Assembly: GCF_000425305.1 (NCBI RefSeq)
Contig: NZ_AUDE01000012.1
Location: 1 to 64,000, forward strand
Reading direction: 5' to 3'
From: Psychroserpens burtonensis DSM 12212
GTDB taxonomy: Bacteria; Bacteroidota; Bacteroidia; Flavobacteriales; Flavobacteriaceae
DNA: 64,000 nucleotides
This document shows, piece by piece, positions 1-9,543 of the stretch (position 1 is the first letter of the stretch; every line of letters begins with the position of its first letter). A program made the position numbers and the translations under genes. The notes beneath the pieces are model-generated. The model saw nothing but the letters and a program-made list of their open reading frames with translations. It was not told where the DNA came from and searched no databases.

Positions 1-61
1 AAATGGTCTATTCTTTTGTTTGTAAATTGTCGTTTCCAACAACATACTTACGCTGTCAATT

Positions 62-80
62 CAATATGTTAATGAACTTT
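62..80 (-). promoter_or_regulatory. Putative rRNA operon leader with boxA-like sequence
   Basis: Read on the minus strand this stretch is AAAGTTCATTAACATATTG. It resembles the boxA antitermination element (E. coli TGCTCTTTAACA) and the leader that precedes 16S rRNA genes in Flavobacteriia. It lies about 40 bases downstream of a good Bacteroidota promoter, and the transcript would leave the window at position 1. The 16S gene itself is not in the window, so the assignment is an inference from leader and promoter together. Confidence 0.55.
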
Positions 81-119
81 TTGTTTCTTTGCAAAAGCAT
101 TTTATTACCTTAGCGGGTG

Positions 120-149
120 CAAATATAAACCCTTTTTTAATTCTTACAA
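120..149 (-). promoter_or_regulatory. Bacteroidota promoter (proximal) of leftward rRNA-like transcript
   Basis: On the minus strand a TTG (plus 147-149) is followed after exactly 19 bases by TATATTTG (plus 120-127), then CACCCGC. This fits the flavobacterial consensus TTG-N17-23-TANNTTTG fully. Transcription would run left into the boxA-like leader. The adjoining CACCCGC is a sequence I associate with stable-RNA promoters in this group. Confidence 0.7.
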
Positions 150-242
150 CACTATTTGATTTTATTTTTAAAAACTTTCTAAAACCTAAAAACAATACAT
201 TTTCTATAAGAACAGCGCCAAACATAATGCGCTTAGCGAATG

Positions 243-250
243 CAAATATA
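243..250 (-). promoter_or_regulatory. Second upstream -7 element, tandem with the one at 120-127
   Basis: A second TATATTTG on the minus strand lies 123 bases upstream of the first and is also followed by GCA and a CGC. No clear TTG is found at the expected distance, so it is weaker. Tandem promoters are normal for rRNA operons. The rest of 1-428 holds no convincing gene; the open frame at 89-346 overlaps both promoters and looks non-coding. Confidence 0.45.
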
Positions 251-428
251 CAATACTTATTCTATTCTAAACTAACCTTTTTTAAGATTTTTTATTCTTA
301 TTTTTTATTTAATCCTCTATACCTTATAAATGAAAGTGTTAGATAATAAACTATTTGCTACATATACATAATACCCTATTTATAGTGTCATAGATACAAA
401 GGCTATCGCAAAGAGTATACTCAAATTA

Positions 429-2408
429 TTAAAGAAAAAAGTTCCAGACAAGCCCAAAACGTATCGCAAAATCCCTATAAGGATTATTCGGTGCAGAGAA
501 ATAATTATAACCCGTAAATGAAGAATTAAAATGTTCCGCCTTCAAGAAAATTCTTGTTTGTCTAATCTTAGCATTAATAAAAAAATCTAGCCTAGGGAAA
601 CCACCTAGTGTAGTTTGATCTTGAGAATAAAATTCTGCTAGTAACGGATCATATCCATCCATGTAATAATCAGTGAAATAATTGAATGTGATTCCTGTTT
701 GTAGAAACAGCGCCTTTTTTTTAAAGAAATGATTTGAATAATAAAACGTATTTCTAACTACAAACTCCGGTAAATTAAGAGATTGAGTATCGTCGTCTAC
801 CTTTTGATATAAGATTGAATTATCTAAAGCAAATTTTCCAAACTTTAATTCCTTGTCTAGTCTTACTTTAAAAAATTTAATAGACTGATTTAACTGTTCT
901 GGTCTAATCAAATTGTCATCTCCACCTCGTGAGAAAAATGAAAAATTATCAACAACGACATACTCAGCAGATATATCCAATATAGATTTAGAGTTAAATT
1001 CTGCTTTTAAATTTGTACTATTCTGGTTCTTAAAACTATCAACATTATTCCAGTTATAATTTATATAGTCACTTTGGTACAATAAGAGATTATAATTAGG
1101 AGAATTTGAAATATGCCCAATATCAGTCTTAATATGCATATCATCATTAACATCATAAACAATTTCAGATAAAAAATAATGGCTATCAAATTGACCAACA
1201 ATGTTGGCACCCACATCAGTAATTAATCTAAAGCCTCCAAATTGATTTGAGTAATGTCCCTCTAAACTAATAACTTTGTCTTTAATTCTATTAATTATTT
1301 GTTGACTATTTAAAATAGTGACTTTATCATAGCCATAATTAATATCATTATAACCAACTCCAAAACTAATATCTCCTATTATAGGTTCTCTGTACTTAAT
1401 TAAAACCTCAGTTTCAAAGTTTTCGATAGTTACCCTATCTCGAATATTAGATTGGTTAAATGAGTCTCCGAAAAAATCTGAGCTTGCCGTCTGATCAAAC
1501 TGAAAATATTTATCTTCAAAAGCAATACTATTTTTAATTGATAATGATCTATTGATTGAATCTTTCTGAGGTATTATTATATACTCCTGATTTAAGAAGA
1601 ATCGTTTACCAACCAAAGTGTTTTCAGCATTATCAAAATTAGGATCAAATACAGATCTATCTATAAAATTTTGATCTCCTGAAATAAAATTTGAAATATC
1701 TTCGTTATTTAATCCGCCATTTTCTTGATTTAACAAATCTTGAGTTACAATATGTGTTCTGGCTGAATATCGATTGTTTTTAGATTTAAAACTCGAAGTA
1801 AATCGCAAATTACCAGTACTAGTTAAAGCCTGTTGATAATTACCTAAAGACCTCATGCCTTTGTATGCGATTGAAAAATTAAATTGTCTGGATGTATTCA
1901 CAGTAAAAAGAGCATCCAATAATTGACCTTGTTGAAATGCTGTTTTAAAAAACAACTCTGTTAAAGGCGTTGGAACCTCATAGTATTTCACATCCTCAAC
2001 TTCCAGATAGTTAAAATGTCTTCCTCGAGCTCCAAACAAGGGTAAAAGATTAGTTGAACTAAAATCTTTAGTTAAACTGTTATATGTCTGGCCTAAATTG
2101 GCAAATTGGATTAGACCAAAATTATCCTTTCTTAAATAATTGAATTTATATTCTTTTTGAATCGTTAAAGATGTGTCTAATACTTCTACTTGATTATTAG
2201 CATCTATAATTTTATATTGATCGATAACGACGTCTTTCGACGAGACTTTATCTTTTTGACTTTTCCTGAAGACTAAGGAATCATTATTTGTAGTGGGATT
2301 TTTAACACTCTTAGTAGAGGATTTCAATTTTTGTGGTAACTTTTCTTGTGCACCACTAATTAAACATAGCAACAAGAAAAAAGAAACGATCGAGGTATGT
2401 CTAATCAT
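429..2408 (-). CDS. Putative outer-membrane porin (Porin_10-like)
   Basis: This 659-aa protein has a signal peptide (hydrophobic residues 6-18, cleavage near SGAQ) and a charged, serine/threonine-rich stretch to about residue 70. The rest is rich in alternating aromatic and polar residues, as expected of a large transmembrane beta barrel, and the protein ends in aromatic residues and leucine (WNFFL), as outer-membrane barrels do. It matches my memory of the Bacteroidota putative porin family (PF14121). It lies 127 bases after the SusCD-type operon on the same strand but behind a terminator, so it probably has its own promoter; a TATTTTTG on the minus strand (2425-2432) could be its -7 box. 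The transported substrate is unknown. Confidence 0.7.
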   Translation of the reverse strand: MIRHTSIVSFFLLLCLISGAQEKLPQKLKSSTKSVKNPTTNNDSLVFRKSQKDKVSSKDVVIDQYKIIDANNQVEVLDTSLTIQKEYKFNYLRKDNFGLIQFANLGQTYNSLTKDFSSTNLLPLFGARGRHFNYLEVEDVKYYEVPTPLTELFFKTAFQQGQLLDALFTVNTSRQFNFSIAYKGMRSLGNYQQALTSTGNLRFTSSFKSKNNRYSARTHIVTQDLLNQENGGLNNEDISNFISGDQNFIDRSVFDPNFDNAENTLVGKRFFLNQEYIIIPQKDSINRSLSIKNSIAFEDKYFQFDQTASSDFFGDSFNQSNIRDRVTIENFETEVLIKYREPIIGDISFGVGYNDINYGYDKVTILNSQQIINRIKDKVISLEGHYSNQFGGFRLITDVGANIVGQFDSHYFLSEIVYDVNDDMHIKTDIGHISNSPNYNLLLYQSDYINYNWNNVDSFKNQNSTNLKAEFNSKSILDISAEYVVVDNFSFFSRGGDDNLIRPEQLNQSIKFFKVRLDKELKFGKFALDNSILYQKVDDDTQSLNLPEFVVRNTFYYSNHFFKKKALFLQTGITFNYFTDYYMDGYDPLLAEFYSQDQTTLGGFPRLDFFINAKIRQTRIFLKAEHFNSSFTGYNYFSAPNNPYRDFAIRFGLVWNFFL

Positions 2409-2472
2409 ATGATAAATTGAAAATCAAAAATAATTATTAAATAAGACAAAAACTTATTATGTTTTGTTAAAA

Positions 2473-2502
2473 CAAAAAAAGACCGAGAAAAATTCCCGAT
2501 CT
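2473..2502 (-). terminator. Intrinsic terminator of the SusCD-type operon
   Basis: On the minus strand an 8-bp stem (AGATCGGG with CTCGGTCT, two G-U pairs) is followed by seven U. It lies directly downstream of the last lipoprotein gene of the operon and upstream of the porin gene. Confidence 0.8.
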
Positions 2503-2535
2503 TTTTTTAAAAACTTTAACTTATAATACTAAGTC

Positions 2536-3381
2536 CTACTGCTTAGTCAAAATAAATTGGTAAGGTCCAAAATTTCCTAATGGGCCGTCAGCAATCATAA
2601 CTGCAGGAGACTCTGTATAAGATGTAACTTCTACAACCATATCAGCAAAATCACCTAGATTTAATGGGTCTGAAAACGTAATTGTTCCATTACAAGTATC
2701 TAAGGTAGCCGTCGAACCGTCTACAAAAAACTGATTGAATCCAATAGAATTAGTAAGTATAAATATTGTCTGTGTTAAATCAGTTGGATCCAAACTAATT
2801 TCAACCTGGTAACTTTCACCAAAGGCAGCTGCCAACGACAGACCTGCATTTACTCCCGAGGTAAAAACTTCATCAACATCGTAAGTACCTTCAATTGCAG
2901 CTACATCCAAAGGACATGGCGTTGAAATTCTATAGCTAACAATGCTATTACTCAAACCAACACCCACCGAATTTATATCAGTACTTGTTATAACCACGTC
3001 AAAGATGACAACCTCATTTAGCTCTGAAACTCCTGAAAAATCCAATTCAATATTACCAACGAAAGGACTTCCTTCGGCAGTAGCTTGAGCAGCCGGTAAG
3101 CTTATACTTGTTCCAGTAGTCAATATACTGTTAAAGTCACCCTGAACTGGCTCAATAACATAGTTTATAGTGATGCCATCTTGAAAGTTAGGAACTCTAA
3201 CACTAACAGGCAAAACAACTTGTTCTGTAATTATTGTTATTGTTTGTCCAGATGTAGGAGTCGCAAACTCAACCCAACCTGTAGTAGGATCATTAGAAAA
3301 TCTTGCATTATCGTCGTCACTATCGCAACCCAGAACCAACACTAAACACAAGATTGGAATTAATTTTATTATTTTTTTCAT
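2536..3381 (-). CDS. SusCD-associated lipoprotein, function unknown
   Basis: A 281-aa protein with a lipoprotein signal peptide (lipobox LVLGC, Cys19) followed by an acidic DSDDD stretch, which in Bacteroidota favours surface export of lipoproteins. The body is beta-rich with no enzymatic motif I recognise. It is the last gene of the operon, 19 bases after the previous lipoprotein, and sits where SusE/SusF-type glycan- or ligand-binding lipoproteins sit in Sus-like loci. By position it may be an accessory ligand-binding protein of the SusC/D transporter; the sequence itself does not prove this. Confidence 0.6.
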   Translation of the reverse strand: MKKIIKLIPILCLVLVLGCDSDDDNARFSNDPTTGWVEFATPTSGQTITIITEQVVLPVSVRVPNFQDGITINYVIEPVQGDFNSILTTGTSISLPAAQATAEGSPFVGNIELDFSGVSELNEVVIFDVVITSTDINSVGVGLSNSIVSYRISTPCPLDVAAIEGTYDVDEVFTSGVNAGLSLAAAFGESYQVEISLDPTDLTQTIFILTNSIGFNQFFVDGSTATLDTCNGTITFSDPLNLGDFADMVVEVTSYTESPAVMIADGPLGNFGPYQFILTKQ

Positions 3382-3400
3382 AATTTAAGTTTAAAGTTAG

Positions 3401-4171
3401 TTATTCTACTATACAAAAATCTGTTGACTCCTCAAAACCAAAGTTTCCGGCGCCAGAAGCATAAGAAACAACGGTTTGAGCCGCACAAAACAGATTGTAA
3501 GTTCCTTGAAAATTACCATCATCAAGTCCATCACCAAAAGAATCAGAGACAGTAAGTGTATAGCAACCTGGAGCTAAAGATATGTTAGTAATAATCTCAT
3601 CACCCGAAGTACCGTCACTATAAGGTCCTCCTGACTCAACAACCGCACCAGTATCATCAGTAATCTCAAATGAGGTTTCTGACGCAAAGTTATCAGTTAC
3701 AATACTTAATTTAAGATCAGAACATGGAAAAGTCGTGATATCAAATTGCTTCAGTACAAAAAATGTCACTGGAGGAAATGCACTCCCCTCAAGATCTACC
3801 TCAACCTGAAATCTATACTGCGTGAAATCTATCAAATCAGCATTATCAAAAGTTAAAGCTAATGTTCCCGTGTACTCTCCAGCTGGTATATTAATTACAC
3901 CGACAGCTAAATTTGCCTCTGGAAGAGGTAACCACGTATCTGTTGAACCTGGAACTAGAGGTAATATCTGCACATCATAAGTTCTAGACTCTGTTGATAC
4001 AGTTGTAGATGTTACCACAATTGTAGATACAATACCTTCTTCAGGAATCGAAACCTCAACAACAGTATCCTCAAAACCGATGGCCGTTGAACCATTAAAA
4101 AGGACAGGCTCTGTATCTTCACATGATGTGAATAACACAGCCAGAATTAAAATTTTTATTATATTTCTCAT
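3401..4171 (-). CDS. SusCD-associated lipoprotein with Asp/Gly-rich C-terminal domain
   Basis: A 256-aa protein with a lipobox (LFTSC, Cys17) followed by acidic residues. The N-terminal half is beta-rich. The C-terminal 110 residues contain CYTLTVSDSFGDGLDDG, a Gly/Asp motif that recurs in surface proteins of Bacteroidota and may bind calcium. It is third in the operon, 16 bases after susD. It is probably a surface accessory protein of the transporter. No catalytic signature is visible. Confidence 0.6.
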   Translation of the reverse strand: MRNIIKILILAVLFTSCEDTEPVLFNGSTAIGFEDTVVEVSIPEEGIVSTIVVTSTTVSTESRTYDVQILPLVPGSTDTWLPLPEANLAVGVINIPAGEYTGTLALTFDNADLIDFTQYRFQVEVDLEGSAFPPVTFFVLKQFDITTFPCSDLKLSIVTDNFASETSFEITDDTGAVVESGGPYSDGTSGDEIITNISLAPGCYTLTVSDSFGDGLDDGNFQGTYNLFCAAQTVVSYASGAGNFGFEESTDFCIVE

Positions 4172-4187
4172 AATTTATTTTTTAAAA

Positions 4188-5585
4188 TTAATAACCAGCT
4201 GCCTGGCCTATATTAGGATTAGCATTAATTTCGACTGTTGGAACAGGAAAAATCCATCTCTCAGAATTTATAGCAAGCTCACAAGGAACTGCACCAACGC
4301 AATCTGACGCATCACGATCAATACCTATATTCAACACTGATTTCATACGTTTAATATCAGTATACCTGTGACCTTCATACGCTAATTCCAAACGTCTTTC
4401 AGCTAGAATATCCACAAGAGCCGTTTGAATGCTAGTATGTGAAGGCATTACCGCAGACGTATTTCTAATCGAACGAACAGCAAAGACATCATTCTGTGAC
4501 AACACACCGAACTGCATTGTTCTTGCGTACGCCTCAGCTCTTATTAAATACGCTTCAGAAACCCTCATAGCCTTAAAATCATTAATTGCTTGTTCATCAG
4601 TATTAAGTCCGTACTTACCAACAATAAACTCATTATCATCAGGGACACTTGCTGGATCAATATTTACAGTTGAACGAACATCAGAATCCTCTAATAATCC
4701 TCCCAATTCATTAGACATTTCCATAAATGGTCCTGGTCCATTAAAATTCCAAGTAGAGAATAAGCCTAAATTAGCACCTAGTGCACTGTCATATTTCCAA
4801 ATAACTTCAACAGTATTAGCGTCGTTTCTATACATCGCCAAATATTGTTCTGCATTAGCTAACGGATAATTTGCTATAATATCACCAGCAAAATTAATTG
4901 CTCCAGGATAATCACCACTCTCTAAAGCTATTCTAGCTCTCAAAAATGTGACAAAATCTGCTGTCGCAAAATTAATATCATTAGTACCTACTGGCAAAAG
5001 GGCCAATACATTATCTAAATCTGCTTGAATACCTATAAGAACCTCACTTGTGGTATTTCTAGCTGGTAATGCTACAGCCGAAACATAATCTACGTAAGGC
5101 ACCCCTAAAGCCGAATCATCTAAAAAATTAAAACCATAATACAATAACAACTCATAATGCATAAGTGCTCTAAACGCATAACACTGCGCTAAAATATTAT
5201 TGTATTGATCCACCTCAAGAGTACCAGGAGTTATAGCTGAAGCAGCTTCTAACAATCTATTAAAATCATTAATTGCCCCATAACGTGAAGCCCATAGACC
5301 ACGGTCACCCGTATCTGCATTCAATATCTGATTATAAGTATTAAGCTCCTGTCCACCATTATCATAACCCAATTTAATGTTATCTGTGAATATCGAGTTG
5401 AATGCAACTAATTGGTTTGGAGAATAGCCATTTATTGCACCATTAAGTCCAAGTTGCAGGTCTCCTACAGTTCTATAAGCTGTTTCTTCTACTAATGAAT
5501 CAACAGGAGTTCTCTCCAATTGATCACTACAGCCCATAAAGACAATAGTAAAAGCCATTGTTAATATTAAAAAATATTTTTTCAT
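4188..5585 (-). CDS. SusD/RagB-family nutrient-binding lipoprotein
   Basis: This 465-aa protein has a lipobox (VFMGC, Cys19) and the typical SusD start: an early RTPVDS segment, a YRTVGDLQLGLNGAINGY helix and a later TPR-like ALMHYELLLYYG helix. The C-terminal part has RAEAYAR and RRLELAYEGHRYTDIKR, characteristic of the SusD C-terminal domain, and ends with IFPVPTVEINANPN. SusD proteins cap the SusC barrel from outside and present the ligand. The gene starts 12 bases after susC, so the two are co-transcribed. At 465 aa it is slightly shorter than glycan-binding SusD proteins, and no polysaccharide-degrading enzyme is nearby; the ligand may be a peptide or small oligomer rather than a large glycan (inference). 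Confidence 0.92.
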   Translation of the reverse strand: MKKYFLILTMAFTIVFMGCSDQLERTPVDSLVEETAYRTVGDLQLGLNGAINGYSPNQLVAFNSIFTDNIKLGYDNGGQELNTYNQILNADTGDRGLWASRYGAINDFNRLLEAASAITPGTLEVDQYNNILAQCYAFRALMHYELLLYYGFNFLDDSALGVPYVDYVSAVALPARNTTSEVLIGIQADLDNVLALLPVGTNDINFATADFVTFLRARIALESGDYPGAINFAGDIIANYPLANAEQYLAMYRNDANTVEVIWKYDSALGANLGLFSTWNFNGPGPFMEMSNELGGLLEDSDVRSTVNIDPASVPDDNEFIVGKYGLNTDEQAINDFKAMRVSEAYLIRAEAYARTMQFGVLSQNDVFAVRSIRNTSAVMPSHTSIQTALVDILAERRLELAYEGHRYTDIKRMKSVLNIGIDRDASDCVGAVPCELAINSERWIFPVPTVEINANPNIGQAAGY

Positions 5586-5597
5586 TTCAATTTATTT

Positions 5598-8500
5598 TTA
5601 AAAAGTTAAGTCGAATCCTAAAGTAAATGTTCTTGGCACTGGATAATCAAAAAATCCACCTGACCCTGTACCTTCTGGGTCAAACCCTCTCCACTCAGTC
5701 CATGTAAACAAATTGGTCGCTTGAACAAATACACGAACACCTGTAAACACGTTAGTTTGTTCTAAGATCTTACGGTCTATATTATAAGATAGAGAAACGT
5801 TTCTTAATCTCAAGAAAGACGCATTTTCTAAATATCTGTCACCACTCACTGCTCTTAAACCACCATTAGATAATGCTGGAATATCAGTAATTTGTCCTGG
5901 AGTTGTCCAAGCGTTTAACATCGTAACCGATTGGTTCGCAAATCCAGCTAATCCTCCATCCTCAGTAATTGCTAAAGATGAATTCAACTTATATAAATCA
6001 GCTTGAAAAGAAAATAATGTATTCAAAGAAAAACCTTTATATCTAATATCAGTTCCAAAACCACCTGTATACGTCGGGTCAAGGTTCTTATCTAAATACA
6101 CCGCATTAGCAGCACTAAAAGTATTAGTCAAATTACCCTCTACATCTAAATATAATGGTTCTCCATTAGCTGGATTTACTCCCGCCCAACGTGGCAAAAA
6201 CCAAGTACGCGCTTGTCTTCCCTCAGCAGTTCTTAAAGTATTACCTATAAATCCACCTGGCAAGCTTGTTACTTCATTTTTATTATAGTTACCGTTAGCG
6301 GTTAACGTAATATCCCAAGGATTAGAATCTGTCTTTCTTAAGATATTATATGAAATCTGCAAATCAATACCTCTGTTATTTAACTCACCAACATTAGTTT
6401 CTACATTACTAAATCCAGTACCTGCAAGAGACAAAGGTTTATCAGCAAACAAATCAGTAGTTGTGTTGTTATAAACATCCAACTCACCACTTACGCGATT
6501 CTGCCAGAAACCGAAACTCAAACCAATATTCGTTTGATTCGTAGTTTCCCACTTAATTGCAGGATCTATTAACGCTCCTAACACATATGAATTAGCATTT
6601 TGATAACCTGAACCAGAACTCACCGTTTGTTGACCAATATACCTGTTGTTGAAACCTAAATTTTGATTTCCAACAACACCATAACTAGCTCTCAACTTTA
6701 GAGTTGATAACCAATCTGCGTTTTCCATAAAGCTTTCGTTGTCAATATTCCAACGACCTGAAACTGACCAGAATATACCATCTCTATTTTCTATAAATCG
6801 TGAAGTTGCATCATTTCTTATAGAACCTGAAAGACCGAAACGCCCATCATAATCCAAATCTAAAGTTGCAAAAACAGACGCCAAGGCTAATTCTGTTTCA
6901 CTCGAACCAACGTCTGGTATATAATTATAAACATCACTATCATCACCTTCAGTCGCTGAACCAGATGTAAACCCACTACCTGATCCAGGTAATCCAGGAT
7001 TTAAACCAAATGCTCTGTAGAAATCAAATTGTCTGTTGTTGTAGTTATATTCACCATACACCGCAGCATTTAAATTTAGCTTTTCAGTAATGTTATTATC
7101 ATATCTGATAAATGCATTAGCAATCATACTCATATCCCTAAAAAACTGCTCTGTTTGAGATCCTCTAAACTCTGAAGCTAGATTAGGCGTGTTAATACCT
7201 CTAATACTAAGAGGTGATCTTATATCGATAAGTTCCTCGTTGGTATAATCTAAACCAAAAGATGCACCCCCTGTTAAATTTTTTGCAAAATTATAATCTG
7301 CAAACACACGAGCAACAACTTTAATTTCGCGCTCTTCATCTGTATTAAGTGCCGCTGTGTTTAAAGCTAAAAAAGGTGTATTTAAAAAACCTGCCGCACC
7401 ATCAGCATCTAGTGTTCCATCTGCATTATAAGCTCCAGAACCACCAGCACCTGTTGGACCTGTACCCCATATATTAATGGATCCATCAGGGTTGTATGGT
7501 GATAAGTATGGTAAGCCAATATAAGGCACAATAAATGGATTATCTAACTGACCACCTGTATTACCACCTCTCGCTGCATCAACGACAAAATTACTTACAG
7601 AATAATTCAACGTAAGATTTGTACCAAAGTTGAATTTTTTATCTGCAGAAGTCGTGTTAAAATTATTTCTAAATGAAAAACGTTTTAAACCACTACCTAT
7701 AGTTATTCCCTCTTGCTCGTAATATTGAACTGAAGTAAAGGATGTAGATTGCTCTCCACCAGTTGTAACTGTAATCTCATGAGATTTTGTTTTTCCATTT
7801 CTAAAAAATATATCAGTCCAATCGGTATTAGTTTGTCCTGCAACACGCGCAATATCAGCGTCGCTCAAGGTATCACCATATTGGTTACCTGGCAATAAAT
7901 CTCTTTGAAATGTCAAGAATTGAGAAGCATTCATTACATCAAATCTAGCTTGAGGCTGCACAGCAACTCCATATAGACTTCTGTATTGTACTTTAACACC
8001 AGATCCTAATTTACCCGTCTTTGTAGTAATCAAAATTACACCACCAGCACCTCTGTTACCATAAATAGCTGTTGCTGCTGCATCCTTTAAAACTGACATT
8101 GTTTCAATATCATTCTGGTTTAAACTACGAAAGTTATCCTGATCTACAGGAACCCCATCAATAATAAATAGTGGCTCTACATCCCCATTAAGTGATCCTC
8201 GACCACGTATTACAATTGTAGCACTTTGCCCTGGCTGCCCTGATCCCGTATTCACGTTCACACCTGCGGCTTGACCTTGTAATAATTGATCAATTGAATT
8301 AATTGGAATTTGCTCAATAGACTCTGAAGACACCGTTGCTATTGCAGAGGTTATCTTTGAGCTATTGGTAGCTCCAGCGTAACCAGTAATTACTACCGTT
8401 TCAAGCTGGGCTAAATCTTCTGCCATGGCAAGATTCAATGTTGAGCTTTGCCCAATTTTCTTTTCTGACTTTTTCATACCAACAAAGCTAAAAACTAGTG

Positions 8501-8711
8501 TTTCACCAGTACTCGCTTTAATGGAGTAATTACCATCAAAATCTGTTTGAACTCCTCGTGAAGTTCCTTTTACTATTACACTTACACCAGGCAACGGAAG
8601 TCCGTCTGCAGCCGATGTAACTGTTCCTGTGACCGTTTTCTCTTGTGCGAAAGAGAGTTGCATCACAAACGCCATAAATAGCGTCATTAACCATGTTAAC
8701 TTTAATTTCAT
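5598..8711 (-). CDS. SusC/RagA-family TonB-dependent outer-membrane transporter
   Basis: About 1037 aa. Order: signal peptide ending near SFAQ; a carboxypeptidase-regulatory-like beta sandwich at about 25-100 (VTGTVTSAADGLPLPGVSVIVKG); a TonB-box-like LETVVITGYAG; a plug domain with the SusC signature FIIDGVPVD and AAATAIYGNRGAGGVILITTK; then a large barrel ending in FTLGFDLTF. The open frame continues upstream to a TTG at 8741, but the ATG at 8711 gives a proper signal peptide (MKLKLTWLMTLFMAFVMQL) and is preferred. It leads a four-gene operon with susD and two lipoproteins, and imports an unknown ligand with energy from TonB. Confidence 0.93.
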   Translation of the reverse strand: MKLKLTWLMTLFMAFVMQLSFAQEKTVTGTVTSAADGLPLPGVSVIVKGTSRGVQTDFDGNYSIKASTGETLVFSFVGMKKSEKKIGQSSTLNLAMAEDLAQLETVVITGYAGATNSSKITSAIATVSSESIEQIPINSIDQLLQGQAAGVNVNTGSGQPGQSATIVIRGRGSLNGDVEPLFIIDGVPVDQDNFRSLNQNDIETMSVLKDAAATAIYGNRGAGGVILITTKTGKLGSGVKVQYRSLYGVAVQPQARFDVMNASQFLTFQRDLLPGNQYGDTLSDADIARVAGQTNTDWTDIFFRNGKTKSHEITVTTGGEQSTSFTSVQYYEQEGITIGSGLKRFSFRNNFNTTSADKKFNFGTNLTLNYSVSNFVVDAARGGNTGGQLDNPFIVPYIGLPYLSPYNPDGSINIWGTGPTGAGGSGAYNADGTLDADGAAGFLNTPFLALNTAALNTDEEREIKVVARVFADYNFAKNLTGGASFGLDYTNEELIDIRSPLSIRGINTPNLASEFRGSQTEQFFRDMSMIANAFIRYDNNITEKLNLNAAVYGEYNYNNRQFDFYRAFGLNPGLPGSGSGFTSGSATEGDDSDVYNYIPDVGSSETELALASVFATLDLDYDGRFGLSGSIRNDATSRFIENRDGIFWSVSGRWNIDNESFMENADWLSTLKLRASYGVVGNQNLGFNNRYIGQQTVSSGSGYQNANSYVLGALIDPAIKWETTNQTNIGLSFGFWQNRVSGELDVYNNTTTDLFADKPLSLAGTGFSNVETNVGELNNRGIDLQISYNILRKTDSNPWDITLTANGNYNKNEVTSLPGGFIGNTLRTAEGRQARTWFLPRWAGVNPANGEPLYLDVEGNLTNTFSAANAVYLDKNLDPTYTGGFGTDIRYKGFSLNTLFSFQADLYKLNSSLAITEDGGLAGFANQSVTMLNAWTTPGQITDIPALSNGGLRAVSGDRYLENASFLRLRNVSLSYNIDRKILEQTNVFTGVRVFVQATNLFTWTEWRGFDPEGTGSGGFFDYPVPRTFTLGFDLTF

Positions 8712-8864
8712 AAAACAATTATTTGAGTTAGTCTTCCGCAAACATCTTAATAATATATTAAATAAACAAGTATTTATGCTAAAAAAATGTTAACAAACAA
8801 TTAATTCTCACAAAGGGTTTTCACTAACTTAAACCTTAGTGTTACTAGTAATTAGATACATAAA

Positions 8865-8897
8865 TTGGAAATAGGTTGCGTTAAAATTTTAACTTTG
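8865..8897 (+). promoter_or_regulatory. Promoter of rnhB
   Basis: TTG at 8865-8867 and TAACTTTG at 8890-8897, 22 bases apart, fit the flavobacterial TTG-N17-23-TANNTTTG consensus. The start codon of rnhB follows 16 bases later. The 8712-8913 gap also has to hold the leftward susC promoter, for which I see no exact match. Confidence 0.6.
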
Positions 8898-8913
8898 TTC
8901 AAACTTTAACATT

Positions 8914-9516
8914 TTGAGACTTAAATCTTCGTTTTCCCAATTTCATTTAGAATGTGGCACAGATGAAGCTGGACGCGGGTGTTTAGCTGGTCCTGTGACC
9001 GCTGCAGCTGTGATTTTACCAAAGGGTTTTCAAAATTCTATGATTAATGATTCGAAGCAACTTTCAGAAAAAAAAAGAAATCTATTGCGCCCAATAATTG
9101 AAAATGAAGCCATAAGTTATTCGTTTTCAAATGTATACCCATCTAAAATTGACAGTATCAATATATTGAATGCTTCCATTCTAGCCATGCACAAATCTAT
9201 AGAGCAACTTAAAATTTCTCCAGAGTTTATTATTGTTGATGGCAATAAATTTAAACCATTTCATACCATTCCTTTTGAAACCATTATTAAAGGAGACCGT
9301 AAATACCTTTCTATTTCTGCAGCTTCCATTCTAGCAAAGACATATAGAGATGACTATATGAATAAGATTCATGAAGAATTCCCCATGTATAACTGGAAAA
9401 AAAATAAAGGTTATCCCACAAAAGAACATAGAAATGCTATTAGAAAATTTGGAATAACAAAATACCATAGAAAAAGTTTTAGATTATTACCAGAACAATA
9501 TCAATTGGACCTCTAA
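8914..9516 (+). CDS. rnhB: Ribonuclease HII
   Basis: A 200-aa enzyme that cuts the RNA strand of RNA-DNA hybrids, including single ribonucleotides left in DNA. The N-terminal signature [15 protein letters not shown] carries catalytic Asp17 and Glu18, with Asp109 in IIVDGNKF and a further acidic residue around KGDRKY (128). The C-terminal H.KSF segment is also typical. The start must be TTG at 8914: no ATG or GTG lies between the promoter and the catalytic motif. Length and domain extent are normal for the family. Confidence 0.95.
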   Translation: MRLKSSFSQFHLECGTDEAGRGCLAGPVTAAAVILPKGFQNSMINDSKQLSEKKRNLLRPIIENEAISYSFSNVYPSKIDSINILNASILAMHKSIEQLKISPEFIIVDGNKFKPFHTIPFETIIKGDRKYLSISAASILAKTYRDDYMNKIHEEFPMYNWKKNKGYPTKEHRNAIRKFGITKYHRKSFRLLPEQYQLDL

Positions 9517-9521
9517 CTTTT

Positions 9522-9529
9522 TATATTTG
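9522..9529 (+). promoter_or_regulatory. -7 element before the 9544 lipoprotein gene
   Basis: TATATTTG matches TANNTTTG and lies 14 bases before the ATG, within the 27-base gap after rnhB. The nearest TTG (9505-9507) is only 14 bases upstream, shorter than usual, so read-through from rnhB may also supply transcript. Confidence 0.45.
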
Positions 9530-9543
9530 TAAAAATATTTTCA

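Noticed and set aside
89-346. 85-codon open frame at the left edge
   Set aside because: It overlaps two promoter elements on the other strand, has a composition like AT-rich non-coding DNA and shows no domain.
4429-4869. 146-codon frame opposite susD
   Set aside because: It is the complement of a clear SusD gene and has no domain of its own.
8712-8741. Upstream extension of susC to a TTG
   Set aside because: The ATG at 8711 gives a regular signal peptide; the extra residues (RKTNSNNCF) would disrupt it.
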